Source: DATBLZ01 sp036555065 (GTDB taxonomy: Bacteria; Pseudomonadota; Gammaproteobacteria; Steroidobacterales; Rariloculaceae). Taken from it: a DNA stretch of 64,000 bases. Of the stretch, positions 50,750-59,005 are shown one piece after another (the stretch's first letter is position 1; the number at the start of each line of letters is the position of its first letter). The notes under the pieces were generated by a model that saw only the letters and a program-made list of their open reading frames with translations, did no database searches and was not told where the DNA came from. The stretch covers positions 1 to 64,000 of the forward strand of contig DATBLZ010000081.1 in NCBI GenBank assembly GCA_036555065.1, in the 5' to 3' direction. The position numbers were made by a program, and so were the translations under genes.

Positions 50750-53503
50750 ATGGCGCTGAATCCGGGCACTCGCTTCGGTCCGTATGAGATTGCCGAGAAG
50801 ATCGGCGCGGGCGGCATGGGCGAGGTCTATCGGGCGACCGACACGGTGCTCAAGCGCGACGTCGCCGTCAAGGTCCTGCCTGCGTCGTTCGCGAACGATA
50901 AAGAGCGGCTCGCGCGCTTTCAGCGCGAGGCCGAAGTGCTCGCTTCGCTCAACCATTCGAACATCGCACAGATCTACGGGCTCGAGAAGGCTGGCGACAG
51001 CACGGTCATCGTCATGGAGCTCGTCGACGGGCCCACACTCGCCGAGCGCATCGTCCAAGGGCCGCTCCCGCCCGACGAGGCGCTCGCGATCGCGCGCCAA
51101 GTCGCCGATGCGCTCGAGGCCGCGCACGAGCGGCAGGTCGTCCATCGCGACTTGAAGCCCGCGAACGTGAAGCTCCGCCCCGACGGCACGATCAAGATTC
51201 TCGATTTCGGCATCGCCAAGGCCTTGGACGCCCAAGCTATCAGCGGCGGACAGGCAGCCGTCAAAGCGACGCCCGCGGTTACCGAGACGGGCGTCATCCT
51301 CGGCACGGCGGCCTACATGAGCCCCGAGCAAGCGCGCGGCAAGCCCGTTGATCAACGCACGGACGTTTGGGCGTTCGGCTGCCTGCTGTTCGAGATGCTG
51401 ACGGGGCAGCCCGCGTTCGCCGGCGAGGACGTCATGCTCACGCTCGCGCGCGTGCTCGACCGCGACACCGACATGAGCTCGATGCCGGGCACGATCTCGC
51501 CGGCGGTGCGGCACACGATCAAGCTCTGTCTCGAGAAGGATCCGCGCAAACGCATCGCCGACATTCGCGACGTGCGCTTGGCGCTTGCCGGCACCTTCGA
51601 GACCGGTCTGCCGCGGGGCACGCACGCCGCGGGGCCCGCGTCGCGGCCCGCGTGGCCGATCGCGGCCGCCGCCGTGATCGCGGGAGCGCTGATCGGCGGG
51701 GCCGTGTGGCTTCTGAAGCCGGCACCGGTGCAGGTCCCCGGGCACGTCACGCGTTTCGATTACGAGTTGCCGGCAGGAATTACGCTGCGCGTGCCCGTCA
51801 CGTCGGTGCTCGATGTCGCGGCGGATGGCGAGTTCTTTGCGGTCAACGGCAGCAACGGTATCTACGTGCGCTCGATGAGCGACGTCGACGCGCGCGTGAT
51901 CCCGATTCCGGGCCCGCCAGCCGCCATGGTCGACATCGTGCTCTCGCCCGACGGCCAGGAGGTCGCCTATTTCCGCGGCGACCCGGCGCCGCAGCTCGTC
52001 AAGGTCGCGATCGATGGCGGCGCACCGGTCGTGCTCGTCGCGCCGATCAACAACCCGTACGGGCTCAGCTGGGAGACCGACGGCACGCTCATCTATGGGC
52101 AACCGGACGGCCTCTGGCGCGTCTCGGACAACGGCGGCACGCCCGAGCGAATCATCGAAACGGCTGCCCCCGAGCAAGTGTACGGACCGCAACTCTTGCC
52201 GGGCGGGGAGTGGCTCTTGTTCACGCTCGCGTCAGTGAGCGGCGCGAACCGTTGGAACCAAGCCGACATCGTCGTCCAGTCGCTCACGACGGGCGAGCGG
52301 CGCGTGCTCCGGTCCGGCGGCCACGATGCCCGATACCTGCCCACGGGCCACATCACGTACGTCTTCGAGAACGTGCTGTTCGCATCGACGTTCGACGTCG
52401 AGACCCTCACGCTCGGCGACGAGCGCGTCTCGATGATTCAAGGCGTACAAACCGCGAGCCTCCCGCTCGGCGGCAGCGGCTTTTATGCCGTCTCTGGCAA
52501 CGGGACGCTCGTGTTCGTTCCCGGAGCCGCGGGACCTGCGCCTACGATTCTGCAGAAGCGCCTCGTCTGGGTCGACCGCGAAGGCAACACGGAGCCTTTG
52601 CCACTTAGACCCGACAATTACACGATGGCCCGCATGTCGCCCGACGGGACGAAAATCGCTCTCGTCGTCGGCAGCGTGCTGCCAGCGTCCGACCCGCCGC
52701 CGGATATCTACGTGTTCGACCTCGAGACCGAGAACCTCACGCAGCTGACGTTCGACCCGTTGGGCGATGACAGCCCCGTCTGGAGCCGCGACGGCAGCCG
52801 GATCTTCTATCGGTCGTATCGCGAGGCCGGCTCGGCGGCCGTGTACTCGATCCCGTCCGATGGCGGTGCGCCCGAGCTCGTGGCGACCTCGCCGACGGGT
52901 CAAAATCCGGCACCGTGGGCGATCTCGCCCGACGACAAGACGCTCTTGCTCGTCGATGCGCTCTCGCTCGAGGACGTCAATCTCGCGACACTCGACATCG
53001 CGAACAGCGATACGCTCACGCCGCTGCTCGATCTCGTCGAGAACGTCGTGGAGCCGGTGCTGTCGCCAAATGGCGAGTGGCTTGCGCTCTACCAGTTCAC
53101 GGGAGCCGCAGCGGACGCGGAAATCAATATTCGCCCGTTTCCCGACGTGCGGCAGCAGCGGCGCCCCGTCGGGCCGGGGATGCATCCCGTCTTCTCGGCG
53201 GACGGTTCCGAGATCTTCTTCTTCGACCGCGCGGGGCTCTCGGTGGCATCGGTTCAGTACGCTCCGTTTCGCGTCGGCGCACCGCAGCGGCTTTTCCGCG
53301 GGCAGTATTGGTACGGCGTCGCCTCACCCGACGGCGCGCTCGGCCGCGCCTGGGACGTCGACCCCAGCAATGACCGCTTCCTCATGATCACCATGCCCGA
53401 CGCCACTGGCGGCGAAACCGGCGAGCCGAGCTCGGTGCAGATCAACGTCGTGCTCAACTGGTTCGAGGAGCTCAAGAAGCGCGTGCCAGTGCCTTCGCGT
53501 TAG
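50750..53503 (+). CDS. Ser/Thr protein kinase with periplasmic TolB-like propeller
   Basis: A 917-residue membrane kinase. The cytoplasmic kinase domain (10-280) has the glycine loop KIGAGGMGEVY, K41, HRDLKPAN (D134), DFGIAK (D152) and GTAAYMSPEQARG. A transmembrane helix (303-322, WPIAAAAVIAGALIGGAVWL) leads to an external WD40/TolB-like propeller (340-910) with repeated LSPDGQEVAYF, MSPDGTKIALV and LSPNGEWLAL blades. The propeller probably senses a ligand and sets kinase activity. Substrates unknown. ATG 50750 starts the kinase domain exactly; the longer frame upstream is not coding. This architecture is frequent in Acidobacteria and some Gammaproteobacteria. Confidence 0.9.
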   Translation: MALNPGTRFGPYEIAEKIGAGGMGEVYRATDTVLKRDVAVKVLPASFANDKERLARFQREAEVLASLNHSNIAQIYGLEKAGDSTVIVMELVDGPTLAERIVQGPLPPDEALAIARQVADALEAAHERQVVHRDLKPANVKLRPDGTIKILDFGIAKALDAQAISGGQAAVKATPAVTETGVILGTAAYMSPEQARGKPVDQRTDVWAFGCLLFEMLTGQPAFAGEDVMLTLARVLDRDTDMSSMPGTISPAVRHTIKLCLEKDPRKRIADIRDVRLALAGTFETGLPRGTHAAGPASRPAWPIAAAAVIAGALIGGAVWLLKPAPVQVPGHVTRFDYELPAGITLRVPVTSVLDVAADGEFFAVNGSNGIYVRSMSDVDARVIPIPGPPAAMVDIVLSPDGQEVAYFRGDPAPQLVKVAIDGGAPVVLVAPINNPYGLSWETDGTLIYGQPDGLWRVSDNGGTPERIIETAAPEQVYGPQLLPGGEWLLFTLASVSGANRWNQADIVVQSLTTGERRVLRSGGHDARYLPTGHITYVFENVLFASTFDVETLTLGDERVSMIQGVQTASLPLGGSGFYAVSGNGTLVFVPGAAGPAPTILQKRLVWVDREGNTEPLPLRPDNYTMARMSPDGTKIALVVGSVLPASDPPPDIYVFDLETENLTQLTFDPLGDDSPVWSRDGSRIFYRSYREAGSAAVYSIPSDGGAPELVATSPTGQNPAPWAISPDDKTLLLVDALSLEDVNLATLDIANSDTLTPLLDLVENVVEPVLSPNGEWLALYQFTGAAADAEINIRPFPDVRQQRRPVGPGMHPVFSADGSEIFFFDRAGLSVASVQYAPFRVGAPQRLFRGQYWYGVASPDGALGRAWDVDPSNDRFLMITMPDATGGETGEPSSVQINVVLNWFEELKKRVPVPSR

Positions 53504-53520
53504 GGCCGCAACATTGAGAG

Positions 53521-54051
53521 TCAGGTCCGGCTCGCGAGGAAGTCGTCGACAGCCGCGCGGACGGCACCCGCGGAAAGCCTCGGGTACTTCGAGTATGCGG
53601 AGTCCGCAATGCCTTGCACGAGTGCCCTGAATCGATGCGGATCCACCATTCCGCTCGTGACGAACCCTTTGGCATCGACGAGGTCGCGGGCGAAACCCCG
53701 CACGATCTTGGACAAGAGCTGCGCGTAGGGATCGTAATGATAAAAACTCACCCGGCCTACCGTCTCTATGAGCACGTGCCGGCCTTCACTGCCCTCGAGC
53801 GGCGGCACGAAATCCTCGGGCCTCGCGAACTCGATATTGAGGTTGAGGCGCTCCTTAATTTCCTGCACGTCGCGAAAGATGTCGTCCTGCTCGGCATAGA
53901 CGTCGGCATCGATCGACGACTCGCGCCATCCCTCGAGGACTGCCGTGCCTCCCCCGACCAAATAGATCCGATAGCTTCGCTTCGGCTTGGCCGAGCGCGC
54001 GAGCTCCTGCATGAGGGCGTGCAGCGATTCACGGGTTAGCCTATTGCGCAT
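53521..54051 (-). CDS. DUF6036-type nucleotidyltransferase (AbiEii-like toxin candidate)
   Basis: A 176-residue protein. YLVGGGTAVLEGWRESSIDADV has the nucleotidyltransferase signature GGxA followed by DxD (DAD). The rest (FVPPLEGSEGRHVLIETVG, FYHYDPYAQLLSKIVRGF) fits the nucleotidyltransferase group used as toxins in type IV toxin-antitoxin systems. Met at 54051 (MRNRLTRESL) was chosen since it starts 11 nt inside the upstream partner gene and the extra N-terminal residues look random. The upstream partner is a likely antitoxin. Confidence 0.72.
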   Translation of the reverse strand: MRNRLTRESLHALMQELARSAKPKRSYRIYLVGGGTAVLEGWRESSIDADVYAEQDDIFRDVQEIKERLNLNIEFARPEDFVPPLEGSEGRHVLIETVGRVSFYHYDPYAQLLSKIVRGFARDLVDAKGFVTSGMVDPHRFRALVQGIADSAYSKYPRLSAGAVRAAVDDFLASRT

Positions 54052-54493
54052 CGGACGTTCGCCGCCGTCGTGCGAAGCAACATGCATCGGCGAAAGATGC
54101 GATCTGTTGCAAGTACGCCGCGTAGCGCGCGTGTGCGAGCTCGCCCATCGTCGTCGATAGCCGCTCGTAGAGGCGATTCTCTGGGTCGGTTTGCACGCGG
54201 CCGACCGGCACGCCCTCGCGCCGAAGTCGCGGCGCGGCCAAGGACACGACCAGGCTCTCCGCGCTGATCGTTCCGAGCGCGAGGTGAGCAAGACCGGTAT
54301 CGACGATGTCACCGCCGGGGAGCCCCAGCGCCGTGAAGCTCGAAGCTCCGAAGCGCTCGCTAATCCAGCGGGAGGTAGCAGCGCGCCGCGCCGTTGCGCG
54401 CCGCGCGTCAGCGCTCATGCTCGCCGCGCGGGCCTTGCCCCCTTGACGGCCGTAGTCGATAAACCGCTTCCGGACTGCGTTCGGCAACTTCAT
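54041..54493 (-). CDS. Putative antitoxin partner of the nucleotidyltransferase
   Basis: A 150-residue basic protein: MKLPNAVRKRFIDYGRQGGK, then ARRATARRAATSRWISERFG, which could be a DNA-binding helical region. A later part is LRREGVPVGRVQTDPENRLYERL. It overlaps the nucleotidyltransferase gene by 11 nt, the common arrangement for a toxin-antitoxin pair. Met 54493 was chosen over an upstream in-frame Met at 54529 because it matches the start of the helical domain. The antitoxin role is inferred from order, size and overlap only. Confidence 0.55.
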   Translation of the reverse strand: MKLPNAVRKRFIDYGRQGGKARAASMSADARRATARRAATSRWISERFGASSFTALGLPGGDIVDTGLAHLALGTISAESLVVSLAAPRLRREGVPVGRVQTDPENRLYERLSTTMGELAHARYAAYLQQIASFADACCFARRRRTSDAQ

Positions 54494-54585
54494 GATCGAT
54501 AGAATATACGTAGGGGGTAAGCATTGCACGTAAGCAGGGGCAGGAACCCTGCACGGCTCACCGTCGATGCGCCTACGGCGACGGG

Positions 54586-55137
54586 TTAGGGCCGCTCGCG
54601 CGCGGAATGCGATCGACGCCGTCGCGCGGCCGCGCTACGCGCCCCTCTCACAAGCCCTTCTTTCTGCGCCTCGCTATAGAGCGGCGGCAGCTCGTGCACG
54701 CCGCCGGCGAGAAACGGATTGACCGCCCGCACGGAGCCGTAGTGGCGGCCGTGCTCGTAGTCCTCGGAGAGTATCTCGTCGACGCCATACACCTCAGCGT
54801 ACGCCCACAAGTGGGCGTCGAACCACGGGAGCCCGTACATCGCAGTGCCGCGCACCGCCGTGAGCACGACCGCGCGCGTCGGATAGAGCACCGAGTACTC
54901 GGCAAGCAGCTCCTCGGCTTCGAGCCGGGCTTCCGTGGGAGGCAAGAGCGACGCGCCGCCGAGGTCTGGGCGCGGCCGGGTGACGGCCGCGACGAATTCG
55001 ACGATGCATTGGTGCGCGAGCACGTGACTCGCGTCGAGCAAGCCGTTGCGCAGGATTTCGTCTGCCCGACGTTGCTTGACCGGATCCCGACGGTCGAAGC
55101 TGTAAACGAGTATGTTGGTGTCAACGAGGCTTGCCAC
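54586..55137 (-). CDS. vapC: VapC-type PIN domain ribonuclease toxin
   Basis: A 183-residue PIN-domain protein. LVDTNILVYSFD gives D6, then IVEF and WFDAHLWA supply the other acidic metal ligands. VapC proteins cleave RNA (often initiator tRNA or rRNA). The GTG at 55137 lies inside the last 17 nt of the VapB gene, so the two are coupled. The C-terminal 40 residues (from ELPPLYSEAQKEG on) are basic and longer than in most VapC proteins. Confidence 0.85.
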   Translation of the reverse strand: MASLVDTNILVYSFDRRDPVKQRRADEILRNGLLDASHVLAHQCIVEFVAAVTRPRPDLGGASLLPPTEARLEAEELLAEYSVLYPTRAVVLTAVRGTAMYGLPWFDAHLWAYAEVYGVDEILSEDYEHGRHYGSVRAVNPFLAGGVHELPPLYSEAQKEGLVRGARSAAARRRRSHSARERP

Positions 55138-55414
55138 GCGTGTAGAGATCCTCTCGTCGCCAGCCGCGGTCCGCGGGCGGTTTATCCGGAATGACCATGC
55201 CCTTCTCGCGCTCACGCTGACGAGCCCTCGATTGATCGAACAGCCGCAGCCGTTCCTCGAGACTCAGCGACGAGCGCGTTTGCTGGCGCGGAGGAACCAC
55301 GCGGATGCTGTCGCCCGCGGGCACGAACTCGACCTCGTCGCCGGGGGCGATGCCGTATTGCTCGGCAATCCGCTTGGGGATCGTGACCTGGAGCTTGCTC
55401 GTGACTTTCGCCAT
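55121..55414 (-). CDS. vapB: VapB antitoxin, AbrB/SpoVT family
   Basis: A 97-residue protein. The N-terminal swapped-hairpin DNA-binding domain (MAKVTSKLQVTIPKRI, then YGIAPGDEVEFV) is followed by a flexible basic tail that would block VapC. It should repress its own promoter; a perfect inverted repeat 12 nt before the ATG is the probable operator. Confidence 0.88.
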   Translation of the reverse strand: MAKVTSKLQVTIPKRIAEQYGIAPGDEVEFVPAGDSIRVVPPRQQTRSSLSLEERLRLFDQSRARQREREKGMVIPDKPPADRGWRREDLYTRGKPR

Positions 55415-55425
55415 TTCCTTACTTT

Positions 55426-55446
55426 AGCAAGGACGGCGTCCTTGCT
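55426..55446 (-). promoter_or_regulatory. Inverted-repeat operator upstream of vapBC
   Basis: Arms AGCAAGGACG and CGTCCTTGCT flank a single central base, a perfect 21-bp palindrome 12-32 nt upstream of vapB. AbrB-type antitoxins bind such sites for autoregulation. Confidence 0.7.
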
Positions 55447-55531
55447 CAACGGCGGCCGTCTTCTCGAAGGTTGACGGCGTTCTCGGGCAGCCGTAGCGTT
55501 CCTCTGCCTGGCGTCGTAGGCAGGAGGTCTC

Positions 55532-56524
55532 ATGGGCTCGGTATTCCGCCATCTCCCCGCCGCCGCAGCGTTGCTCGTCGTCACTCTCGTGTGGACGGAG
55601 ACGGCGGCGGCTCAATCGGCACTGGCGGACTCGCTCGGCTTGGCCGATTCATCGGGAGCCGCCACACCCGACCTCGAGGGCTATTGGACCAACGACACCT
55701 ACACGCCGCTCGAGCGTCCAACCGAGCTCGCGGACAAAGAATTCTTCACTGCAGAAGAAGCCGCCGCATTCGTGCAATCGCGCATCGATCGGCTGAACGC
55801 GCAGCCCGCGGACGACATCCATTATGACGATGCGATCTGGCAGGCAGAGAGGTACGGCAAGGTCGCGAGCCTGCGCACGTCGCTGATCAGCGAGCCGCGC
55901 GACGGCAAGCTGCCGCCGCTCACGGCCGAGGGACAAGCGCGGTATGCGCAGCAGCTCGCGACACAACGCGCGAGCGCGGGGTCCGAGAGCGCGCAACGGC
56001 GCTCACTCGCCGAGCGCTGCATCTCGTGGGGCAACGTCGGCCCGCCGATGATGCCGCCGACCTATGGCGCCAACTTGCAATTCGTCCAGACGCCGGAGCT
56101 CGTGACCATCGTCCACGAAATGATGCACGACGTGCGCCTGATCCATTTGGACGGCCGTGCGCATCCGCCGCCCGATGTCCAATGGCTCGCGGGTCATTCG
56201 ATTGGCCGTTGGGAAGGCCAGACGCTCGTCGTCGACACGACCAATTTCACGCCGTGGACCAACTTCCGCGGCTCACCGCAGCACACGCGCCAGGACATTT
56301 TCGCGACCGAGCACATGCACGTCGTCGAGCGCTTCACGCTCACGGATGCCGACACGATTCACTACGCGTTCACGGTCGAGGACCCCGCAACATGGACGAC
56401 GCAGTGGTCGGGCGAGATGGAGATCCGGCGCGTCGATGGACCGATCTACGAATATGCGTGCCACGAAGGCAATTACGGTCTCGCCAACATCTTGGCCGGA
56501 GCGCGCGCGGCCGAGCGCCAGTAA
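55532..56524 (+). CDS. Secreted hypothetical protein
   Basis: A 330-residue exported protein with a signal peptide (ALLVVTLVWTETAAAQS). Later parts contain LEGYWTNDTYTPLERP, CISWGNVGPPMMPPTYG, MMHDVRLIHLDGRAHP, and SIGRWEGQTLVVDTTNFTPW. This W-x-ND / RxI-x-DG / WEG-TLVVDT pattern marks a widespread uncharacterised family of periplasmic proteins from soil bacteria. Its function is not known to me. It precedes the barrel gene by 30 bp on the same strand. Confidence 0.7.
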   Translation: MGSVFRHLPAAAALLVVTLVWTETAAAQSALADSLGLADSSGAATPDLEGYWTNDTYTPLERPTELADKEFFTAEEAAAFVQSRIDRLNAQPADDIHYDDAIWQAERYGKVASLRTSLISEPRDGKLPPLTAEGQARYAQQLATQRASAGSESAQRRSLAERCISWGNVGPPMMPPTYGANLQFVQTPELVTIVHEMMHDVRLIHLDGRAHPPPDVQWLAGHSIGRWEGQTLVVDTTNFTPWTNFRGSPQHTRQDIFATEHMHVVERFTLTDADTIHYAFTVEDPATWTTQWSGEMEIRRVDGPIYEYACHEGNYGLANILAGARAAERQ

Positions 56525-56554
56525 ACGCCCGCGACTTCGCGCCATCGCGTTCGT

Positions 56555-57970
56555 GTGCCTCGAAAATCAACGGTTCAGCGCGCGATAACCGCCGGGCTGC
56601 TGGCCGCACTTCTACTCATGCCGTTGGCAGCGGCCGCGCAGGCCGGCCGCACCTACGTGCGGCGCATCGAGTTCGAGGGCGTAACGAGCATCCAAGACGA
56701 GGTTCTGCGGCGCGAGATGCTCGTGCTCGAAGGCACGTATCTCGACGTCGTCGCGCTCGAGCAGTCGCTGCGGCGCCTCGAGCGTCTCCCTTACGTCGAC
56801 TCCGCGCGCGTCGCATTGCGCCCCGTGTCTTCCGCTGAGCCCGATCTCGTCGACCTCGTCGTTACGATCACCGAGGCGCCTGCGCGCCGCTACGGCGGTG
56901 GCGCCGGGTATGCCGAGTCTCTCGGGGTCAGCGTGCAAGGCTATTTCACGCACGAGAACCTGTTCGGCACCGGTCAGCGCTTCTCGGCCGAAGTGGATAT
57001 GAGCGAGCACCGCCAGTTCGCAAGCGTCTCGCACACCGACCCGTATGCGCGCCCCGACGGCGTGAGTCGTCACGTGGCGCTCACGACGCGGCGAATCGAG
57101 CAGCTCGCCGAGGACACCTCGGAGCTCGACGCGGATATCTCTACCGCGCGGCTCGAGTACGGCTATCGGTCCGGCCTGTGGCAGCACGTGACGTTGGGGC
57201 TCGAGCTTGCGGATACGACGCTTGCTCCCGGCGCGCTCGCGAGCGACCAGCTGCTCGCCTGGATCGCGGCAAACGGCGACACGCGCGCCGGCAGCCCCGC
57301 GACGCAATTTACGGAGCTCGATTTCTTGCTGCGCTGGCGTTACGACAGCCGCGACCGCACGCTCCGGCCCGCGCGCGGAACCGAGCACGCCTTGAGCCTA
57401 ACGGCTGCGCTGCCCGGCAGTGAGGTCGAGTATTACTTGCTCGATTACGAGCTCGCGCACTATCGGCCGATCGGTGAGCGTTGGACGGCGGCGCTGCGCG
57501 CGCAACTTGCGTTCGGCGCGGCCTATGGGGGCGAGACATCGTCGTTGCCGCCCTACCTGAATCGTTTCGCGGGCGGCCCTGGCACGGTGCGCGGCGTGCG
57601 CGGGGCAGGTCTCGGCCCGCGCGACACCTTGGGAAACCCGTACGGCGGCAATCTTCTGACGGCGGCACAAGTCGAGGTTCTCACACCGTGGCCCGGTCGC
57701 GCGGGCGAGCGCCTGCGCGTCGGCTTTTTCTACGATCTCGGCAACGTGTTCGAAACTGAGGGCGTTGCGTTCACCGACACGGCCGGCCAGCGGTTCGACT
57801 ACAGCTTCGACGGCTCCGACTTTCAGCACTCCGCCGGCATCGCGGCCGAGGTGGTGATCCCGCTCGGCATCGTGCGCTTGAGCTACGGGATCCCCATCGA
57901 GCGGGACACGACGCCGTTCGGCCAAGTCCAGGAGGACCGGTTCCAGATCGCCGTTGGCGTCGATTTCTAG
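56555..57970 (+). CDS. Short BamA/TamA-like outer-membrane protein (one POTRA)
   Basis: A 471-residue protein. After a signal peptide (LLAALLLMPLAAAAQAG) comes a single POTRA domain (YVRRIEFEGVTSIQDEVLRR to VTITEAP). A beta barrel (about 110-471) begins YGGGAGYAESLGVSVQGYF and has the lock motif NRFAGGPGTVRGVRGAGLGPRD and NPYGGNLLTAAQVE. It ends in Phe, as outer-membrane barrels do. Canonical BamA has five POTRA domains and about 800 residues, so this is a reduced paralogue with an unknown client. GTG start. Confidence 0.82.
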   Translation: MPRKSTVQRAITAGLLAALLLMPLAAAAQAGRTYVRRIEFEGVTSIQDEVLRREMLVLEGTYLDVVALEQSLRRLERLPYVDSARVALRPVSSAEPDLVDLVVTITEAPARRYGGGAGYAESLGVSVQGYFTHENLFGTGQRFSAEVDMSEHRQFASVSHTDPYARPDGVSRHVALTTRRIEQLAEDTSELDADISTARLEYGYRSGLWQHVTLGLELADTTLAPGALASDQLLAWIAANGDTRAGSPATQFTELDFLLRWRYDSRDRTLRPARGTEHALSLTAALPGSEVEYYLLDYELAHYRPIGERWTAALRAQLAFGAAYGGETSSLPPYLNRFAGGPGTVRGVRGAGLGPRDTLGNPYGGNLLTAAQVEVLTPWPGRAGERLRVGFFYDLGNVFETEGVAFTDTAGQRFDYSFDGSDFQHSAGIAAEVVIPLGIVRLSYGIPIERDTTPFGQVQEDRFQIAVGVDF

Positions 57971-58028
57971 AGGGTCGAGTTATCCACAGAGATCCCTCCG
58001 CAGAGGGGTTCATCGACCTACAACGAGC

Positions 58029-58056
58029 TTGACATCGCGCCGATATGGCCTACATT
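58029..58056 (+). promoter_or_regulatory. Sigma-70-type promoter of the padR gene
   Basis: TTGACA at 58029-58034 and TACATT at 58051-58056, spaced 16 bp. The predicted transcription start falls within a few bases of the ATG at 58066, implying a leaderless mRNA. GACATATG around the start could also be a PadR operator half-site. Confidence 0.65.
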
Positions 58057-58065
58057 GCGGGACAT

Positions 58066-58401
58066 ATGCCCACGGTCCCGAGTCTCGGGGAATTCGAGCA
58101 AATCGTGCTTTTGGCCGTTCTGCGTTTGCAGGACTCGGCCTACGGCGTCTCGATCCGCCGCGAGATCGCGAAACGGACGGGCCGCGATCCCTCGGCGGGC
58201 GCACTTTATACGACGCTCGATCGCATGGAGCACAAAGGGCTTGTGAAGTCCCGCATGGGAGACCCGACGCCGGAGCGCGGTGGACGCGCAAAGCGCTATT
58301 ACGTCGTCACCGGCTCCGGAAGGGTCGCGATCGCGCGCGCGCAACGCGCGTACCGGCGCATGCTCGAAGGCCTCGAAATTCCCGGGGGCGCACGTGTCTA
58401 G
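58066..58401 (+). CDS. PadR family transcriptional regulator
   Basis: A 111-residue winged-helix repressor. FEQIVLLAVLRLQDSAYGVS, TGRDPSAGALYTTLDRMEHKG and RAKRYYVVTGSGRVAIARA are PadR hallmarks. An earlier in-frame ATG at 58045 lies within the promoter spacer, so 58066 is preferred. It overlaps the next gene by 8 nt and probably controls it. Confidence 0.88.
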   Translation: MPTVPSLGEFEQIVLLAVLRLQDSAYGVSIRREIAKRTGRDPSAGALYTTLDRMEHKGLVKSRMGDPTPERGGRAKRYYVVTGSGRVAIARAQRAYRRMLEGLEIPGGARV

Positions 58402-59005
58402 AGAATCTGCAGCCGAAGCCCTACTGAGCCTCTTCGCGACGCGGGATCTCGCGACCTCGATCGTGGGCGATCAGACAGAAGAATCTCGCGGCCACGTTTG
58501 GTTCTGGACGCAGATTCTCGGCGCAGCGCTCGCGCTGTGCTTCAAGAGCATCATCGCGGCGCCCGTACGATCGCTATGGTTTGCCCTCGTGGGACTCCTA
58601 ATCTATGCAGCGATTTACGCAGCGCTCATGACAGTGAGCGGGTTGTGGTGGTACCCGTGGAATCGAGCCGGCGATCTCGACTTCTGGATCCGCGTCGTGC
58701 TCGTTGCCACGTTTACGAACTTCGCGACGGGGGCCGTCATCGGGCGATGGGTATCGAGCGCCGGGGCGCCCGGCCTCGCTCCGATCACCATGTTGTGGCT
58801 GGCTGCGTGGGCCCTCTGGCCGCTACGTTTGTTCGTGTATACGCCGTGGCATCTTGGAGCCGTGCTCGCGTTCTCATACTTGTTCCTATTTCCCGTCTTC
58901 GCCTTGGCCCCTCTGCTTGTAGGAGGCTCACTGGGGCAGCGAGTCATAATCCGAACACGCGCTCCGCATTCGTCTGATAGAGGACCTTCTTCTCGACGTC
59001 GCTGA
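58394..59005 (+). CDS. PadR-associated small membrane protein
   Basis: A 203-residue protein with about four to five transmembrane helices (for example LWFALVGLLIYAAIYAALMT and GAVLAFSYLFLFPVFALAPL). The N-terminus AEALLSLFATRDLATSIVGD, then HVWFWTQILG, resembles the permease-prefix segment found before MacB-type permeases controlled by PadR in Acidobacteria, but here no permease domain follows. GTG start within the padR end. Its last 62 nt overlap the convergent amidohydrolase gene, so the true C-terminus may be shorter. Confidence 0.6.
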   Translation: MSRESAAEALLSLFATRDLATSIVGDQTEESRGHVWFWTQILGAALALCFKSIIAAPVRSLWFALVGLLIYAAIYAALMTVSGLWWYPWNRAGDLDFWIRVVLVATFTNFATGAVIGRWVSSAGAPGLAPITMLWLAAWALWPLRLFVYTPWHLGAVLAFSYLFLFPVFALAPLLVGGSLGQRVIIRTRAPHSSDRGPSSRRR

